NCBI RefSeq assembly: GCF_005406125.1
Contig: NZ_BIXZ01000003.1
Span: 62,001 to 126,000 of the forward strand
Reading direction: 5' to 3'
Source of the DNA: Haloarcula mannanilytica
Lineage (GTDB): Archaea; Halobacteriota; Halobacteria; Halobacteriales; Haloarculaceae
DNA: 64,000 nt
Part shown: positions 18,092-26,526 of the stretch, piece by piece
Numbering within the stretch: the first letter of the stretch is position 1
Layout: each line of letters begins with the position of its first letter
Position numbers and translations under genes: made by a program
Notes under the pieces: model-generated
What the model was told of the DNA's origin: nothing
Databases searched by the model: none
What the model saw: only the letters and a program-made list of their open reading frames with translations

Positions 18092-19063
18092 ATGCACTCC
18101 GATAACATCCAAACCAGCAAATCGATACAGCAGGAGACCGGACGGACGTTCCACCTCGCGACGCGGCTGCTTCCGGAACGTATCCGCCACCCGACCTACG
18201 TCATGTACGCCTTCTTCCGGGTGGCCGACGAGGTCGTCGACCAGCCCGACGGGCCGCCGCCGACCGTCCAACACGAGCAACTGGAGGTGATTCGCGAGGC
18301 CGCCCTCGGGAACCTCGAACCGTCCGAAACCGACCACGAAGCCGTTCTGGCGGCGTTTCAGGACCTGGCCGAGCGCCACGATATCTCCGAGGAGACGATT
18401 AACGTCTTCATCGACGCAATGGAGATGGACATCGCACAGGCCCGCTACGAGACCTTCGAGGACCTCCGTGAGTACATGCGCGGCTCCGCCGTCGCCGTCG
18501 GCCACATGATGACCGAGGTGATGGACCCGCCACAGAAGGAGGAGGCCCTGCCCCACGCGACGGCGCTGGCCGAAGCGTTCCAGCTCTCGAACTTCCTGCG
18601 GGACGTTCGCGAGGACATCCACGACTACGGCCGGGTGTACCTGCCACAGGAGACGCTCAAACGGCACGGCGTCACCGAGGAGCAACTGGCCGACGCCGAG
18701 GTCGATGAGGCATTCCGCGCTGTCATGCAAGAAGAACTGGCCAGGACCGACGAACTCTACCGCGAGGGCGTCGCCGGCATCCGGTATCTCCCCGAAGACT
18801 GCCAGTTCGGCGTCCTGCTGGCTGCGGTGCTGTACGCCGACCACCACCGACTTATCCGCGACCGCGGCTACGACGTGCTGACGGAGACGCCGGAGCTGAC
18901 CCGTCGCCGCCGGCTGTGGCTGCTCGCCCGGACCTGGTGGCACTGGCGGCGCAACGGCGACCCCGAGGCGACCTTCTACACGGTGAGTGCCGTCTCCGAG
19001 CGCGGCCCCGGCGAGACGCCGACGGACGTGCACGGCCACGGGCAACCCGCGTGGCGCGGATGA
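18092..19063 (+). CDS. crtB: phytoene synthase
   Basis: The protein has 323 residues. It condenses two geranylgeranyl diphosphates to phytoene, the first step to carotenoids. Both Asp-rich magnesium sites are present: DEVVDQPD (about 46-53) and NFLRDVREDIHDYGR (about 168-182), with the family segment YMRGSAVAVGHMM between them. Length is normal. It is the first gene of a crtB-crtY-brp run; crtY begins 48 bases after its stop. Squalene synthase relatives share the fold but the neighbours make phytoene synthase the clear choice. Confidence 0.95.
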   Translation: MHSDNIQTSKSIQQETGRTFHLATRLLPERIRHPTYVMYAFFRVADEVVDQPDGPPPTVQHEQLEVIREAALGNLEPSETDHEAVLAAFQDLAERHDISEETINVFIDAMEMDIAQARYETFEDLREYMRGSAVAVGHMMTEVMDPPQKEEALPHATALAEAFQLSNFLRDVREDIHDYGRVYLPQETLKRHGVTEEQLADAEVDEAFRAVMQEELARTDELYREGVAGIRYLPEDCQFGVLLAAVLYADHHRLIRDRGYDVLTETPELTRRRRLWLLARTWWHWRRNGDPEATFYTVSAVSERGPGETPTDVHGHGQPAWRG

Positions 19064-19111
19064 CAGCCACGCGCCGGGAATCGCTTCTGACTTCCTGTTT
19101 CACTTGAACCG

Positions 19112-19837
19112 ATGACGCCCACGCTCACGTATCTGCAGTTCCACGCCCTGTTCGTGGTGCCCGTCGTGGCCGGGCTGGCGCTGACGGCCACGTACCGTCT
19201 CGGGAGCCGACGGGACACCCTCACGGGGACGGCCATCCTCGCGGGACTGGCCCTCGTCTACACGACGCCGTGGGACGGGGCGCTCATTCGACGCGGCGTC
19301 TGGTGGTACGGCGACGGCACCGTACTGGCGCGGCTCTGGTCGATTCCGCTCGGCGAGTACCTCTTTTTCGTCCTGCAGACCACGATGGTCGGGCTGTGGG
19401 TCGCCCGGTTTCGGGTGGATACGGACCGCCCGCTGGCGACGCCGACACGGACGCGGCTCGTCGGGTTCGCTGCCGCGCTCGCCGTCGCCATGGCCGGCCT
19501 CGCGCTCTTGCGCTCTGATTCCGGGCTGTATCTCGGGTCGCTGCTGGTCTGGAGCGGGCCGATCCTCGCCATTCAGTGGACCTTCGGCTGGCACTTCCTC
19601 GCGGGAGAGTGGCGGACAGTCGGGGCCGCGACACTGGTCCCGACGCTGTATCTCTGTGGCATCGACAGCGTCGCCATCCGACTCGGCGTCTGGACACTCT
19701 CGAAACAGTACACGACCGGCTACGCGATTCCCCTGCTCGACCTGCCGATAGAAGAGGCGGTCTTTTTCTTCCTGACGACGCTGTTTGTCGTACAAGGGGT
19801 CGTGCTATACGTCTGGCTCGTCGACAGATGGACGTGA
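19112..19837 (+). CDS. crtY: lycopene beta-cyclase, fused two-domain membrane type
   Basis: The protein has 241 residues with about seven membrane helices. Two tandem lycopene-cyclase domains are visible, each ending in the acidic motif: PLGEYLFF (about 86-93) and DLPIEEAVFFF (about 209-219); TTPWD precedes the first. Fused CrtYc/CrtYd-type enzymes convert lycopene to beta-carotene. Its end overlaps the start of brp by 10 bases, so beta-carotene cleavage is translationally tied to its synthesis. Start ATG at 19,112. Confidence 0.93.
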   Translation: MTPTLTYLQFHALFVVPVVAGLALTATYRLGSRRDTLTGTAILAGLALVYTTPWDGALIRRGVWWYGDGTVLARLWSIPLGEYLFFVLQTTMVGLWVARFRVDTDRPLATPTRTRLVGFAAALAVAMAGLALLRSDSGLYLGSLLVWSGPILAIQWTFGWHFLAGEWRTVGAATLVPTLYLCGIDSVAIRLGVWTLSKQYTTGYAIPLLDLPIEEAVFFFLTTLFVVQGVVLYVWLVDRWT

Positions 19838-20859
19838 GCCACCGCGCCGCTGTCGGGCCGTCGGTTCTCTACCGGATGGCGCTGGCTCCCGGTTGGGTCG
19901 CCAGTATCGCCGTCGTCGTCCCGTTTCTCGCTGGAGTCTCGATACCGCCCGCGTTCCAGTACGCTCCGCTGGTAGTTAGCGCCGTCCTGCTCGGCCTGCC
20001 CCACGGCGCGGTCGATCACCTCGCGGTTGCGCGCACCCACGGCGACCAGCCGGACCTGGCCGCTATCGCCCGCGTGTTCGCTCTCTACGGCGTTGTCGGC
20101 GGGGCCTACGCCGTTGTCTGGTTCCTCGCGCCCACGGCGGCCTTTGCCCTGTTCATCGTGGTGACGTGGTTCCACTGGGGCCAGGGCGATCTGTACGCGC
20201 TGCTCGCGCTGGCCGACGCCGACCACCTCCGGACGCTCCCCCAGCGGGCCGGGGCCGTCTTCGTCCGCGGCGGCCTCCCGATGCTGGTCCCCTTGCTCGC
20301 CTTTCCCGAGTGGTACCGCCGCGTCGCGACGGACCTCGTCTCGCTGTTCGCGCCCGACGCCGCGGCCGGCATCGGCTGGGCGTTCCGAGCCGATGTCAGA
20401 ACCGCGCTCGCTGTCACCTACGGCGCGCTCGTCGTGGCGACGCTGGCCGTCGGGTTCGTCCGCGCTGACGCTCGCCGGCCGTGGCTCCTCGACGCCAGCG
20501 AAACGCTTGGCCTGCTCGCCTACTTCGCCCTCGTTCCGCCGGTGCTTGCCATCGGCGTGTACTTCTGTCTATGGCACTCGCTGCGCCACGTCGCCCGCCT
20601 CCTGCTGGTCGACGACGCGGCCGCCGCCGCGCTCGAAAACCGCGACCCGACGGCCGCACTGGCGCGGTTCGCCCGCGACGCCGCACCGCTGACCGCCGCC
20701 TCGCTCGCCCTGCTCGGCGGGCTGTATTTCCTTGTTCCGAATCCACCCGGAACGGTCCCGGAGTGGGTCGCGCTGTATCTGGTGTTCATCGCCGTCGTCA
20801 CGCTCCCCCACGTCGTGGTTGTCAGCATCATGGACCGGGAACAGCGTATATGGACGTAG
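19828..20859 (+). CDS. brp: Brp/Blh-type beta-carotene 15,15'-dioxygenase
   Basis: The protein has 343 residues from the ATG at 19,828; an in-frame start further upstream is antisense-like sequence inside crtY and is rejected. The family is a multi-helix membrane enzyme that splits beta-carotene into two retinals. Conserved histidines appear in GLPHGAVDHL, TWFHWGQGD, LWHSLRHVARL and TLPHVVVVS, the expected iron ligands. Overlap with crtY and the upstream bat-like regulator complete a retinal module. Whether to call it brp or blh cannot be settled here. Confidence 0.92.
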   Translation: MDVSHRAAVGPSVLYRMALAPGWVASIAVVVPFLAGVSIPPAFQYAPLVVSAVLLGLPHGAVDHLAVARTHGDQPDLAAIARVFALYGVVGGAYAVVWFLAPTAAFALFIVVTWFHWGQGDLYALLALADADHLRTLPQRAGAVFVRGGLPMLVPLLAFPEWYRRVATDLVSLFAPDAAAGIGWAFRADVRTALAVTYGALVVATLAVGFVRADARRPWLLDASETLGLLAYFALVPPVLAIGVYFCLWHSLRHVARLLLVDDAAAAALENRDPTAALARFARDAAPLTAASLALLGGLYFLVPNPPGTVPEWVALYLVFIAVVTLPHVVVVSIMDREQRIWT

Positions 20860-21269
20860 TTCAAGCGGACCGTACAGAGAAGGCTCTGTTCTCGAAAGTA
20901 GCACCAATGACGAATCGAAAAATCGAGTTACGGTTCCGAAAGGGTCCGGGTCGCGCTTAGAGGTTACCCGGCGGGAACAGTCGCGCAGTCGCGGACCCGT
21001 CGCCGGCGTTGCTGGAGCCCGACCTGTTGGACCGCCGAACTTTCTTGCCAAGCCATTTCTGTGTGTCAGCGAGCAGCAATTTTACCTGAGGTTTTCTCAT
21101 TATGTGTCCATTATCGCTCGAACGTATAAGAGTTTCATACATTATTGTTCATTTGTGCATTAACGATGGGGTAGATCAGGCAGTCACAGCACTGAGGCTG
21201 TGACGAGAGCTACTGAAGCTGTGACATATTTCGTCCGAACACGTCCGCAAAAAGACAGGTGCGTCGGCG
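20860..21269. other. intergenic stretch between brp and rpl15e
   Basis: About 410 bases lie between convergent genes. The middle (21,060-21,170) is AT-rich. A perfect 7-base hairpin TCACAGC-ACTGAG-GCTGTGA lies at 21,182-21,201, with one more GCTGTGA copy at 21,216-21,222; it may help terminate rpl15e. A reverse-strand frame of 47-61 codons (20,957-21,142) has partly haloarchaeal codon use but no known motif; I do not call it a gene. Confidence 0.4.
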
Positions 21270-21860
21270 TTACTTGCCCTTGCCGCTGTTGCTGCGCAGC
21301 GACGGGCGGGTCTTCTCGCTACCTTTGCCCTTGCCGCCGAGGCCGCGGTTGCGACGGCCGGCACCGGTCAGACCGCGGAAGACGCGGTCGGCCTGGTCGT
21401 CGGCACAGATCCACGACAGGTCGTCGTCGTTCTGGATGGCCGGGTGGTTCGGGTCGATGAGGATGACTTCGTGCCACTTCTGGCGGCCGTCCTGGCCGAC
21501 GGAGTAGCTGTTGAGCACGCGCAGGTTCGGGAAGGTGCGGGAGGCGCGTTCCTCGGCGACGCGCTGGATGTCCTTCCGGCGGGTGATGCGCGTGACGCCC
21601 TGGCGCTTGGACCGGCGGCCGGCCTTGTGTCGGCGCTTGCGTGCGCCGCCCTTGCGGACGGAGACGCGGGCGACGACGACGCCCTGTTTCGCCTTGTAGC
21701 CCTGCGAGCGGGCCTTGTCGAGGCGGGTCGGGCGCTCAATGCGTTCGACGGCCCCTTCGTTGCGCCACTCCTGCTGGCGCTGCCACTGTAGTTCTGCGAG
21801 CTTTCCGTCACCTGGGTTCTTCCAGGCGTCTCGAATGTACGAATATGCGCTTCGTGCCAT
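21270..21860 (-). CDS. rpl15e: 50S ribosomal protein L15e
   Basis: The protein has 196 residues opening MARSAYSYIRDAWKNP, the classic L15e start. It is basic with stretches KGGARKRRHKAGRRSKRQG (about 71-89) and NLRVLNSYSVGQDGRQKWHEVI, ending in a lysine-rich glycine tail. It is a structural protein of the large archaeal/eukaryotic ribosomal subunit. The promoter side has a TATA-like CTTAAG about 125 bases upstream in the divergent region with the AOR gene. Confidence 0.97.
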   Translation of the reverse strand: MARSAYSYIRDAWKNPGDGKLAELQWQRQQEWRNEGAVERIERPTRLDKARSQGYKAKQGVVVARVSVRKGGARKRRHKAGRRSKRQGVTRITRRKDIQRVAEERASRTFPNLRVLNSYSVGQDGRQKWHEVILIDPNHPAIQNDDDLSWICADDQADRVFRGLTGAGRRNRGLGGKGKGSEKTRPSLRSNSGKGK

Positions 21861-22120
21861 ATGTGTTCACCACGGGCGTTGCATGGTTCAAGTCGCGCAT
21901 GGCGCAACTCACATCCCGACCTGCACACGCAGGTGCCCGCTGGTGCCCGTCGTCCAGCGAGTTACACGGAGTTTGCCGTTCGGACTCTTAAGCGGTTCGG
22001 ACCACAGCTACGGGTGTGACTGGGTCACGAAGGCATAGCAGTCGGTGAAAAACGCGGGCAAGCCACAGCCTGATAACACAAATCGTTAAGTTGTTCCCGG
22101 CCGGATAGTCACATATTACC

Positions 22121-24067
22121 ATGACAGACCTTGGTGGCTTCCAGGACCACGTGGCGCGAATCGACCTCGGGGATGGGGACGTAGCCTACGAAGGCATTGA
22201 CGAAGAGGACGCAAAAAAGTACATTGGTGCACGCGGACTGGGGGTGAAATACGTCTTCGACCAGGGGCCGGACGTGGACCCGCTGGGCCCGGACAACCTG
22301 CTGGCGTTCATGAACGGCCCGCTGACGGGGACGCAGGTGACGATGAGCGGTCGCATCGCTGTCTGTACGAAGTCGCCGCTGACGGGAACCGTCACTGACT
22401 CCCACCACGGCGGCTGGTCGGGCGCGCGGCTGAAGTGGTCGGGCTTCGACGGCCTGCTGTTCGAAGGGCAGGCTGACGAGCCAGTGTACGCCTACGTCGA
22501 GGACGGCGAAGTGGAACTGCGCGACGCCTCACACCTCTGGGGCCAGGGCGTCCACGACACCATCGACGAGCTCGAAGCCGAAATCGAGGGCGGCTCGCTG
22601 GGTAAGAACCTCTCAGTGATGGCTATCGGGCCGGGCGGCGAAAACGAGGTCAAGTACGCCTGTATCATCAACGAGGACGACCGCGCGTCGGGCCGCGGCG
22701 GCACTGGCTGCGTGATGGGCAACAAGAACCTCAAGGCCGTCGTCGTGAAATCCGGGACGCGGATGCCCAAACCGAAGGATCAGGAGACGTTCCAGGAGGG
22801 CCACAAGCAGGCAATGCAGGTCATCCAGGAGTCCGACGTAACCGCGCCCAACGAGGGCGGCCTCTCGATGTACGGCACCAACGTCCTGATGAACCTCACC
22901 GAGGAGATGGACGGCCTCCCGACGAAAAACGCGAAGTACTCCTCGACGCGGTCGATGTCCGAGTCGGAGGGCGACGGCGAGCGCATCATCGACTCGGAGA
23001 ACGTCTCCGGCGAGAACGTCCGGGAGAACATCCTGGTCGACGAACCGACCTGTCACTCCTGTCCGGTCGCCTGCAAGAAGGAAGTCGAGGTGCAGGCGAT
23101 GCACAAGGGCGAGGAGATGAACGTCCGCACGGAGTCCTACGAGTACGAGTCCGCGTGGGCCCTCGGGCCGAATTCCGGGCACGTCGAGCGGGACAAGATC
23201 GCCGTGATGCTCGAACGGTGTAACGATGTCGGCGTCGACACCATCGACGTGGGCAACACCATGGCGATGGCGATGGAGATGACCGAACAGGGCAAGTTCG
23301 ACGACCTCGGGGACGGAATTGATTGGGGTGACGCCGACACGATGATCGACATGATCGACATGATCGGCAACCGCGAGACGGAACTCGCGGACCACCTCGC
23401 CGAGGGGCCAGACCACCTCGCCGAGGAGTTCGATGCCCACACCAACTCCCTTGCGGTCAAGGGCCAGACGATGGCCGCATACGACCCACGGTGTATGAAG
23501 GGGATGGCAATCGGCTACGCCACCTCGAACCGCGGCGCGTGTCACCTGCGCGGGTACACGCCGGCAGCAGAGATTCTCGGTATCCCGGAGAAAGTCGACC
23601 CGCGAGAGTGGGAGGGGAAAGGCGAACTGTGTGCCACCTTCCAGGACCTGCACGCCATCAGCGACTCCTTCGACATCTGCAAGTTCAACGCCTTCGCCGA
23701 GGGGATCGAGGAGTACGTCCTGCAGTACAACGGCATGACCGGGCTGGACGTAAGCGAGGAGGAACTGATGGAAGCCGGCGAGCGCATCTACAACCTCGAA
23801 CGGTACTACAACAACCTCGCCGGCTTCGACGGGAGCGACGACGACCTCCCCAACCGCTTCGTCGAGGGCGACGAGCACGCGATTCCGGCCCAGGGCGGTT
23901 CCGAGGGCGAACTCGCGGAACTCTCGAAGATGAAAGACGAGTACTACGAGGTGCGTGACTGGGAGAACGGCGTCGTCACCGACGAAAAGCTCGACGAACT
24001 GGGCATCGATATCGGCCCCGGAACCGGCGTCAGTTCCGGCGGCGCAGCGGCACCGAGCGACGACTGA
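22121..24067 (+). CDS. aor: tungsten-type aldehyde ferredoxin oxidoreductase
   Basis: The protein has 648 residues, full length for the family, which oxidises aldehydes to acids with a tungsto- or molybdo-bispterin and a 4Fe-4S cluster, passing electrons to ferredoxin. The N-terminal domain shows GARGLGVKYVFDQG and GRGGTGCVMGNKNLKA (pterin binding). The cluster Cys set is CHSCPVAC (about 311-318) plus a later Cys in DICKFNAF. The C-terminus ends in a Gly/Ala-rich tail. A TATA-like CGTTAAG lies about 35 bases before the ATG. MoaD/SAMP-type genes lie within 1-2.5 kb. A second, shorter AOR is at 33.8 kb. The true aldehyde substrate is unknown. Confidence 0.93.
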   Translation: MTDLGGFQDHVARIDLGDGDVAYEGIDEEDAKKYIGARGLGVKYVFDQGPDVDPLGPDNLLAFMNGPLTGTQVTMSGRIAVCTKSPLTGTVTDSHHGGWSGARLKWSGFDGLLFEGQADEPVYAYVEDGEVELRDASHLWGQGVHDTIDELEAEIEGGSLGKNLSVMAIGPGGENEVKYACIINEDDRASGRGGTGCVMGNKNLKAVVVKSGTRMPKPKDQETFQEGHKQAMQVIQESDVTAPNEGGLSMYGTNVLMNLTEEMDGLPTKNAKYSSTRSMSESEGDGERIIDSENVSGENVRENILVDEPTCHSCPVACKKEVEVQAMHKGEEMNVRTESYEYESAWALGPNSGHVERDKIAVMLERCNDVGVDTIDVGNTMAMAMEMTEQGKFDDLGDGIDWGDADTMIDMIDMIGNRETELADHLAEGPDHLAEEFDAHTNSLAVKGQTMAAYDPRCMKGMAIGYATSNRGACHLRGYTPAAEILGIPEKVDPREWEGKGELCATFQDLHAISDSFDICKFNAFAEGIEEYVLQYNGMTGLDVSEEELMEAGERIYNLERYYNNLAGFDGSDDDLPNRFVEGDEHAIPAQGGSEGELAELSKMKDEYYEVRDWENGVVTDEKLDELGIDIGPGTGVSSGGAAAPSDD

Positions 24068-24103
24068 GACAGCACCGGCCGCCGAACACATTTCATTTCT
24101 CTA

Positions 24104-24469
24104 ATGCGCAAAGAAGACATCGACGACTTCGAATTCCAGGTCGAGTCCCGACTGACCAGCCACGGCGTCTACGTCTCTGAGTTCACCGACGAGGGCGAGA
24201 CGTACCGCGTCACCTACGAGTCCATTTCGGCCGACGAGGCAGCTGTCATCCCCCACAGAGAAATCGGCCGCGTTATCAACGTCTTCCGGGACCTCCACGC
24301 GGATGACTGGTCCGGGGTCGACGTTGAGGCAACCGTCACGGACCTCGACGGCACGGAACTCGGCGAATGGTCGGTCGACAGCGAGTGGATCGACGAACTC
24401 GAAAACGGCGACCTCTCGGAGACGGAGTTCTCCCAGCGCGTGCTGGAGACGATTACGGTTCGGCAGTAA
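24104..24469 (+). CDS. conserved acidic protein next to AOR
   Basis: The protein has 121 residues, predicted alpha/beta, with no Cys or hydrophobic helix. It opens MRKEDIDDFEFQVESRLTS and contains ADDWSGVDVEATVTDLDG. It follows the AOR gene by 36 bases on the same strand, so co-transcription is likely. Its end overlaps the convergent gene by 17 bases. No family recognised; a small AOR-linked protein is possible but unproven. Confidence 0.65.
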   Translation: MRKEDIDDFEFQVESRLTSHGVYVSEFTDEGETYRVTYESISADEAAVIPHREIGRVINVFRDLHADDWSGVDVEATVTDLDGTELGEWSVDSEWIDELENGDLSETEFSQRVLETITVRQ

Positions 24470-24821
24470 TCGCCAGCACGTCCCGTATTTCCAGCGTCGC
24501 CGCGAACTCCTCGCTTCTGTCCAGCCGCCGGCCGTCACGCTCGAACTGGGCGACGTGGGCCCGCCGAACCGCGTCCCGTTCGCGGTCGTTCAGCCCGGTT
24601 TCTGTGCCAATAGTCTCCCAATGGCCCGACTCGACGCAGACGTAATCGGCCGTTCTGGGACCGTTGATGCGCTCGTACTCTCGTTCGTAAGACGCTCTGT
24701 TCGCCCGGAGATAGGACTGTACCCGCTCCAGTAAGTCCGGGAGCTGGTCGAGCGGGACGCTGGCCCGCGTGCCGGCCAGCAGGACAATCTGCCCCTCGAT
24801 GGGGTACGACGGCTCGGCCAT
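24453..24821 (-). CDS. conserved haloarchaeal protein, unknown
   Basis: The protein has 122 residues. It opens MAEPSYPIEGQIVLLAGTRASVPLDQLPDLL and has a charged helical middle (RVQSYLRANRASYEREYERI). A single Cys lies in YVCVESGHWE. No motif is recognised. It is the last of three reverse-strand genes (25,560 to 24,453) with gaps of 8 and about 107 bases, so an operon with the MoaD-related gene is plausible. Confidence 0.65.
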   Translation of the reverse strand: MAEPSYPIEGQIVLLAGTRASVPLDQLPDLLERVQSYLRANRASYEREYERINGPRTADYVCVESGHWETIGTETGLNDRERDAVRRAHVAQFERDGRRLDRSEEFAATLEIRDVLAITAEP

Positions 24822-24829
24822 TGTCCCGG

Positions 24830-25084
24830 TCAGCCGCCCGCTCGCATCGCTTTCTGTGCGAACTTCTCGATGAGCGGCTCCAGCGTCTCCGGGTCGCCGT
24901 CGAACTGGATCGTCACCTCGTTGAGTTGCAGGCTCGGGCCGATGGCGACTTTCTCCTCGGAGAGGCTGGCCGCCCAGCCGTCGCCTTCGACGGTTGTTTC
25001 GTCCTGTTGCTCGCCGCCGAGGTTCTCCAGATAGCCGATAGCGGCTCGAACCGAGATACCGCGAAAACTCCGTTCACGCTCCAT
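24830..25084 (-). CDS. small protein, possibly MoaD-related C-terminal-domain type
   Basis: The protein has 84 residues: FRGISVRAAIGYLENLGGEQ at the start, then DGWAASLSEEKVAIGPSLQL and a C-terminal helix. I recall this pattern from haloarchaeal proteins named after the C-terminal domain of archaeal MoaD-like proteins; this is memory, not a search. The location between AOR and the SAMP3/MoaD-like genes fits a role in pterin cofactor supply. It lacks a C-terminal Gly-Gly tail suited to sulfur transfer: it ends MRAGG, and Ala-Gly-Gly follows a helix rather than a beta-strand. Confidence 0.55.
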   Translation of the reverse strand: MERERSFRGISVRAAIGYLENLGGEQQDETTVEGDGWAASLSEEKVAIGPSLQLNEVTIQFDGDPETLEPLIEKFAQKAMRAGG

Positions 25085-25191
25085 CGTGTGCTCGTTACGG
25101 GTGCGGTCGTCTAAACCTATCGACGGTCGGGCGCTCGGTCATCACAACCGCGCTATCCTGGATGGGTTCGCCTCTTCCGGACGAACGTGGC

Positions 25192-25560
25192 CTACCCCGG
25201 TCGGATGCCGTCGTCGACGATGCGGGCGTTGCGCTCGCGGTTGATGCGCTCGTCTAGGTCCTCGTGGTCGTAAATCTGGGCGATGACGGCGGCGTGGAGG
25301 TCCCGCCAGGCCATCGCGTAGATGGGCGACTGGCCCCAGGCACGGAGTTCGACGACGTACTCGTCGTAGGCCTCCCAGCGCTGCTCGAACTGTTCGATGT
25401 GGTCGACGACGGCGCTGGCCGGCTCCTCGGAATCGAGGGCGGCGTTGAGTTCCCGCTCCCACCCGCCGACGGCCTGTTCCATGTCGCGTTTCGTGTCCTC
25501 GCTGTCCGGCGGTAGCGAGTCGACAATCCCAGCCGGAATCCCCAGTTCGATGTCTTCCAT
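25192..25560 (-). CDS. conserved haloarchaeal helical protein
   Basis: The protein has 122 residues from the ATG at 25,560 (MEDIELGIPAGIVDSLP); an in-frame start 52 codons upstream would run through the divergent promoter. It is mostly helical and acidic, with an aromatic stretch (FEQRWEAYDEYVVELRAWGQSPIYAMAW has several Trp and Tyr). No Cys, no membrane helix. It is divergent from the Cys-Cys MoaD-like gene with about 90 bases between them. Function unknown. Confidence 0.65.
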   Translation of the reverse strand: MEDIELGIPAGIVDSLPPDSEDTKRDMEQAVGGWERELNAALDSEEPASAVVDHIEQFEQRWEAYDEYVVELRAWGQSPIYAMAWRDLHAAVIAQIYDHEDLDERINRERNARIVDDGIRPG

Positions 25561-25652
25561 ACCCCTGCCACACGGCTCGTCGATAATAAACCCCCGCGGT
25601 GGCCGAACATGTTCACCTCTAGTGGTTTGTGGGAGCAGCGTGTAGCGCAGGT

Positions 25653-26057
25653 ATGGCCAGCGACGCACTGGAGCAGCGTCAGTCGACGACACCCGACCTG
25701 ACGACTGTTGAGGCACGGTGTACCGGGCACGTCCGACGAGTCGTCGGCGAATCGTCGCTCTCGTTCACCTTCGAGGGCGACACGCTACGGGACTTCCTCG
25801 ACGCGTTCTTCCGGGAGTACGACGTGAGTGACATGCTCATCGCCGAAACCGAAGCGGACGCTACCACGGAGGGCTGGGCTCCGGAGATGGCGGACCTACC
25901 GGGCGACTGGGAGAAAAACCCCGAGGGCGAACAGACCCGATGCTACGCGCGAGTGGCGGTCAACGGCGAGTTCAACGAACACCTCGACGGGCTGAACACG
26001 GAACTGGAAGCCGGCGACCGCGTCTCGCTGATGTTCCCGTTCATCTTCTGTTGCTGA
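25653..26057 (+). CDS. MoaD/ThiS-like beta-grasp protein ending in Cys-Cys
   Basis: The protein has 134 residues from the ATG at 25,653 (MASDALEQ); an upstream in-frame start at 25,629 is possible. The beta-grasp core shows FTFEGDTLRDFLDAFFREY, then a long insert with GWAPEMADLPGDWEKNP, then RVAVNGEFNEHLDGLN and LEAGDRVSLMFPF. The normal Gly-Gly end is replaced by FCC (codons TGT TGC, each one base from GGT GGC). It should thus be unable to undergo E1 activation in the normal way. It is convergent with samp3, with 27 bases between stops. Whether the Cys pair carries sulfur or metal is an open question. Confidence 0.75.
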   Translation: MASDALEQRQSTTPDLTTVEARCTGHVRRVVGESSLSFTFEGDTLRDFLDAFFREYDVSDMLIAETEADATTEGWAPEMADLPGDWEKNPEGEQTRCYARVAVNGEFNEHLDGLNTELEAGDRVSLMFPFIFCC

Positions 26058-26084
26058 TACTGTCGGCTGTTCCGCCGGAACAGT

Positions 26085-26360
26085 CTACCCGCCGGCGACC
26101 GGCGGAAAGATACTGAGTTCGTCCCCGTCCGCCAGTGTCGTCTCTAACCCGTCGAGATGCGTGATGTCCGTGCCGTTGCGTAGAATCGTCAGGTACTCCC
26201 GCAGTTCGCCGTCCTCGAACAGGTCCATCCCGGGGAACTCCTCGGGGAGTTGGCGGAGCACGTCGCCGGCCTGCAGGCCGTCGTTGTCGTACTCGCGCTG
26301 GATCGTTTTCTGTCCCACGGCTTCCCGGAAGTTAGCGAAAAACCGCAGCTCGATTTCCAT
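26085..26360 (-). CDS. samp3: SAMP3-like ubiquitin-like modifier / MoaD family
   Basis: The protein has 91 residues with the beta-grasp fold: MEIELRFFANFREAVGQKTI opening, YLTILRNGTDITHLDGLET, and the ending LSIFPPVAGG with a free C-terminal Gly-Gly. It closely resembles Haloferax SAMP3 as I remember that sequence. Such proteins are adenylated by UbaA and joined to lysines or used as sulfur carriers. A TATA-like GATTTAAG lies about 25 bases before the ATG on this strand, so it is probably leaderless. MoaD for molybdopterin synthase is the alternative. Confidence 0.85.
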   Translation of the reverse strand: MEIELRFFANFREAVGQKTIQREYDNDGLQAGDVLRQLPEEFPGMDLFEDGELREYLTILRNGTDITHLDGLETTLADGDELSIFPPVAGG

Positions 26361-26526
26361 GTCGCTTCGTTGGCGACCGAGCGGCTTAAATCACAGCGCT
26401 CAGGACTGCGAGGCTGGACCGCGGCGCGGTTTGCTATCGTTGTATCCGATTTATCATGGACCTCGAATTCCTACCCGGCGGGAACGACGCCGACCCGTTT
26501 TAGGCCTGCTGTCCGTCACTCGACAT

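Noticed and set aside
20957-21142. Reverse frame of 47-61 codons between brp and rpl15e
   Set aside because: Low motif content; half of it is AT-rich and half GC-rich; no conserved feature known.
22613-24091. Long open frame antisense to the first AOR
   Set aside because: It is a shadow frame caused by high GC; the AOR motifs on the forward strand are decisive.
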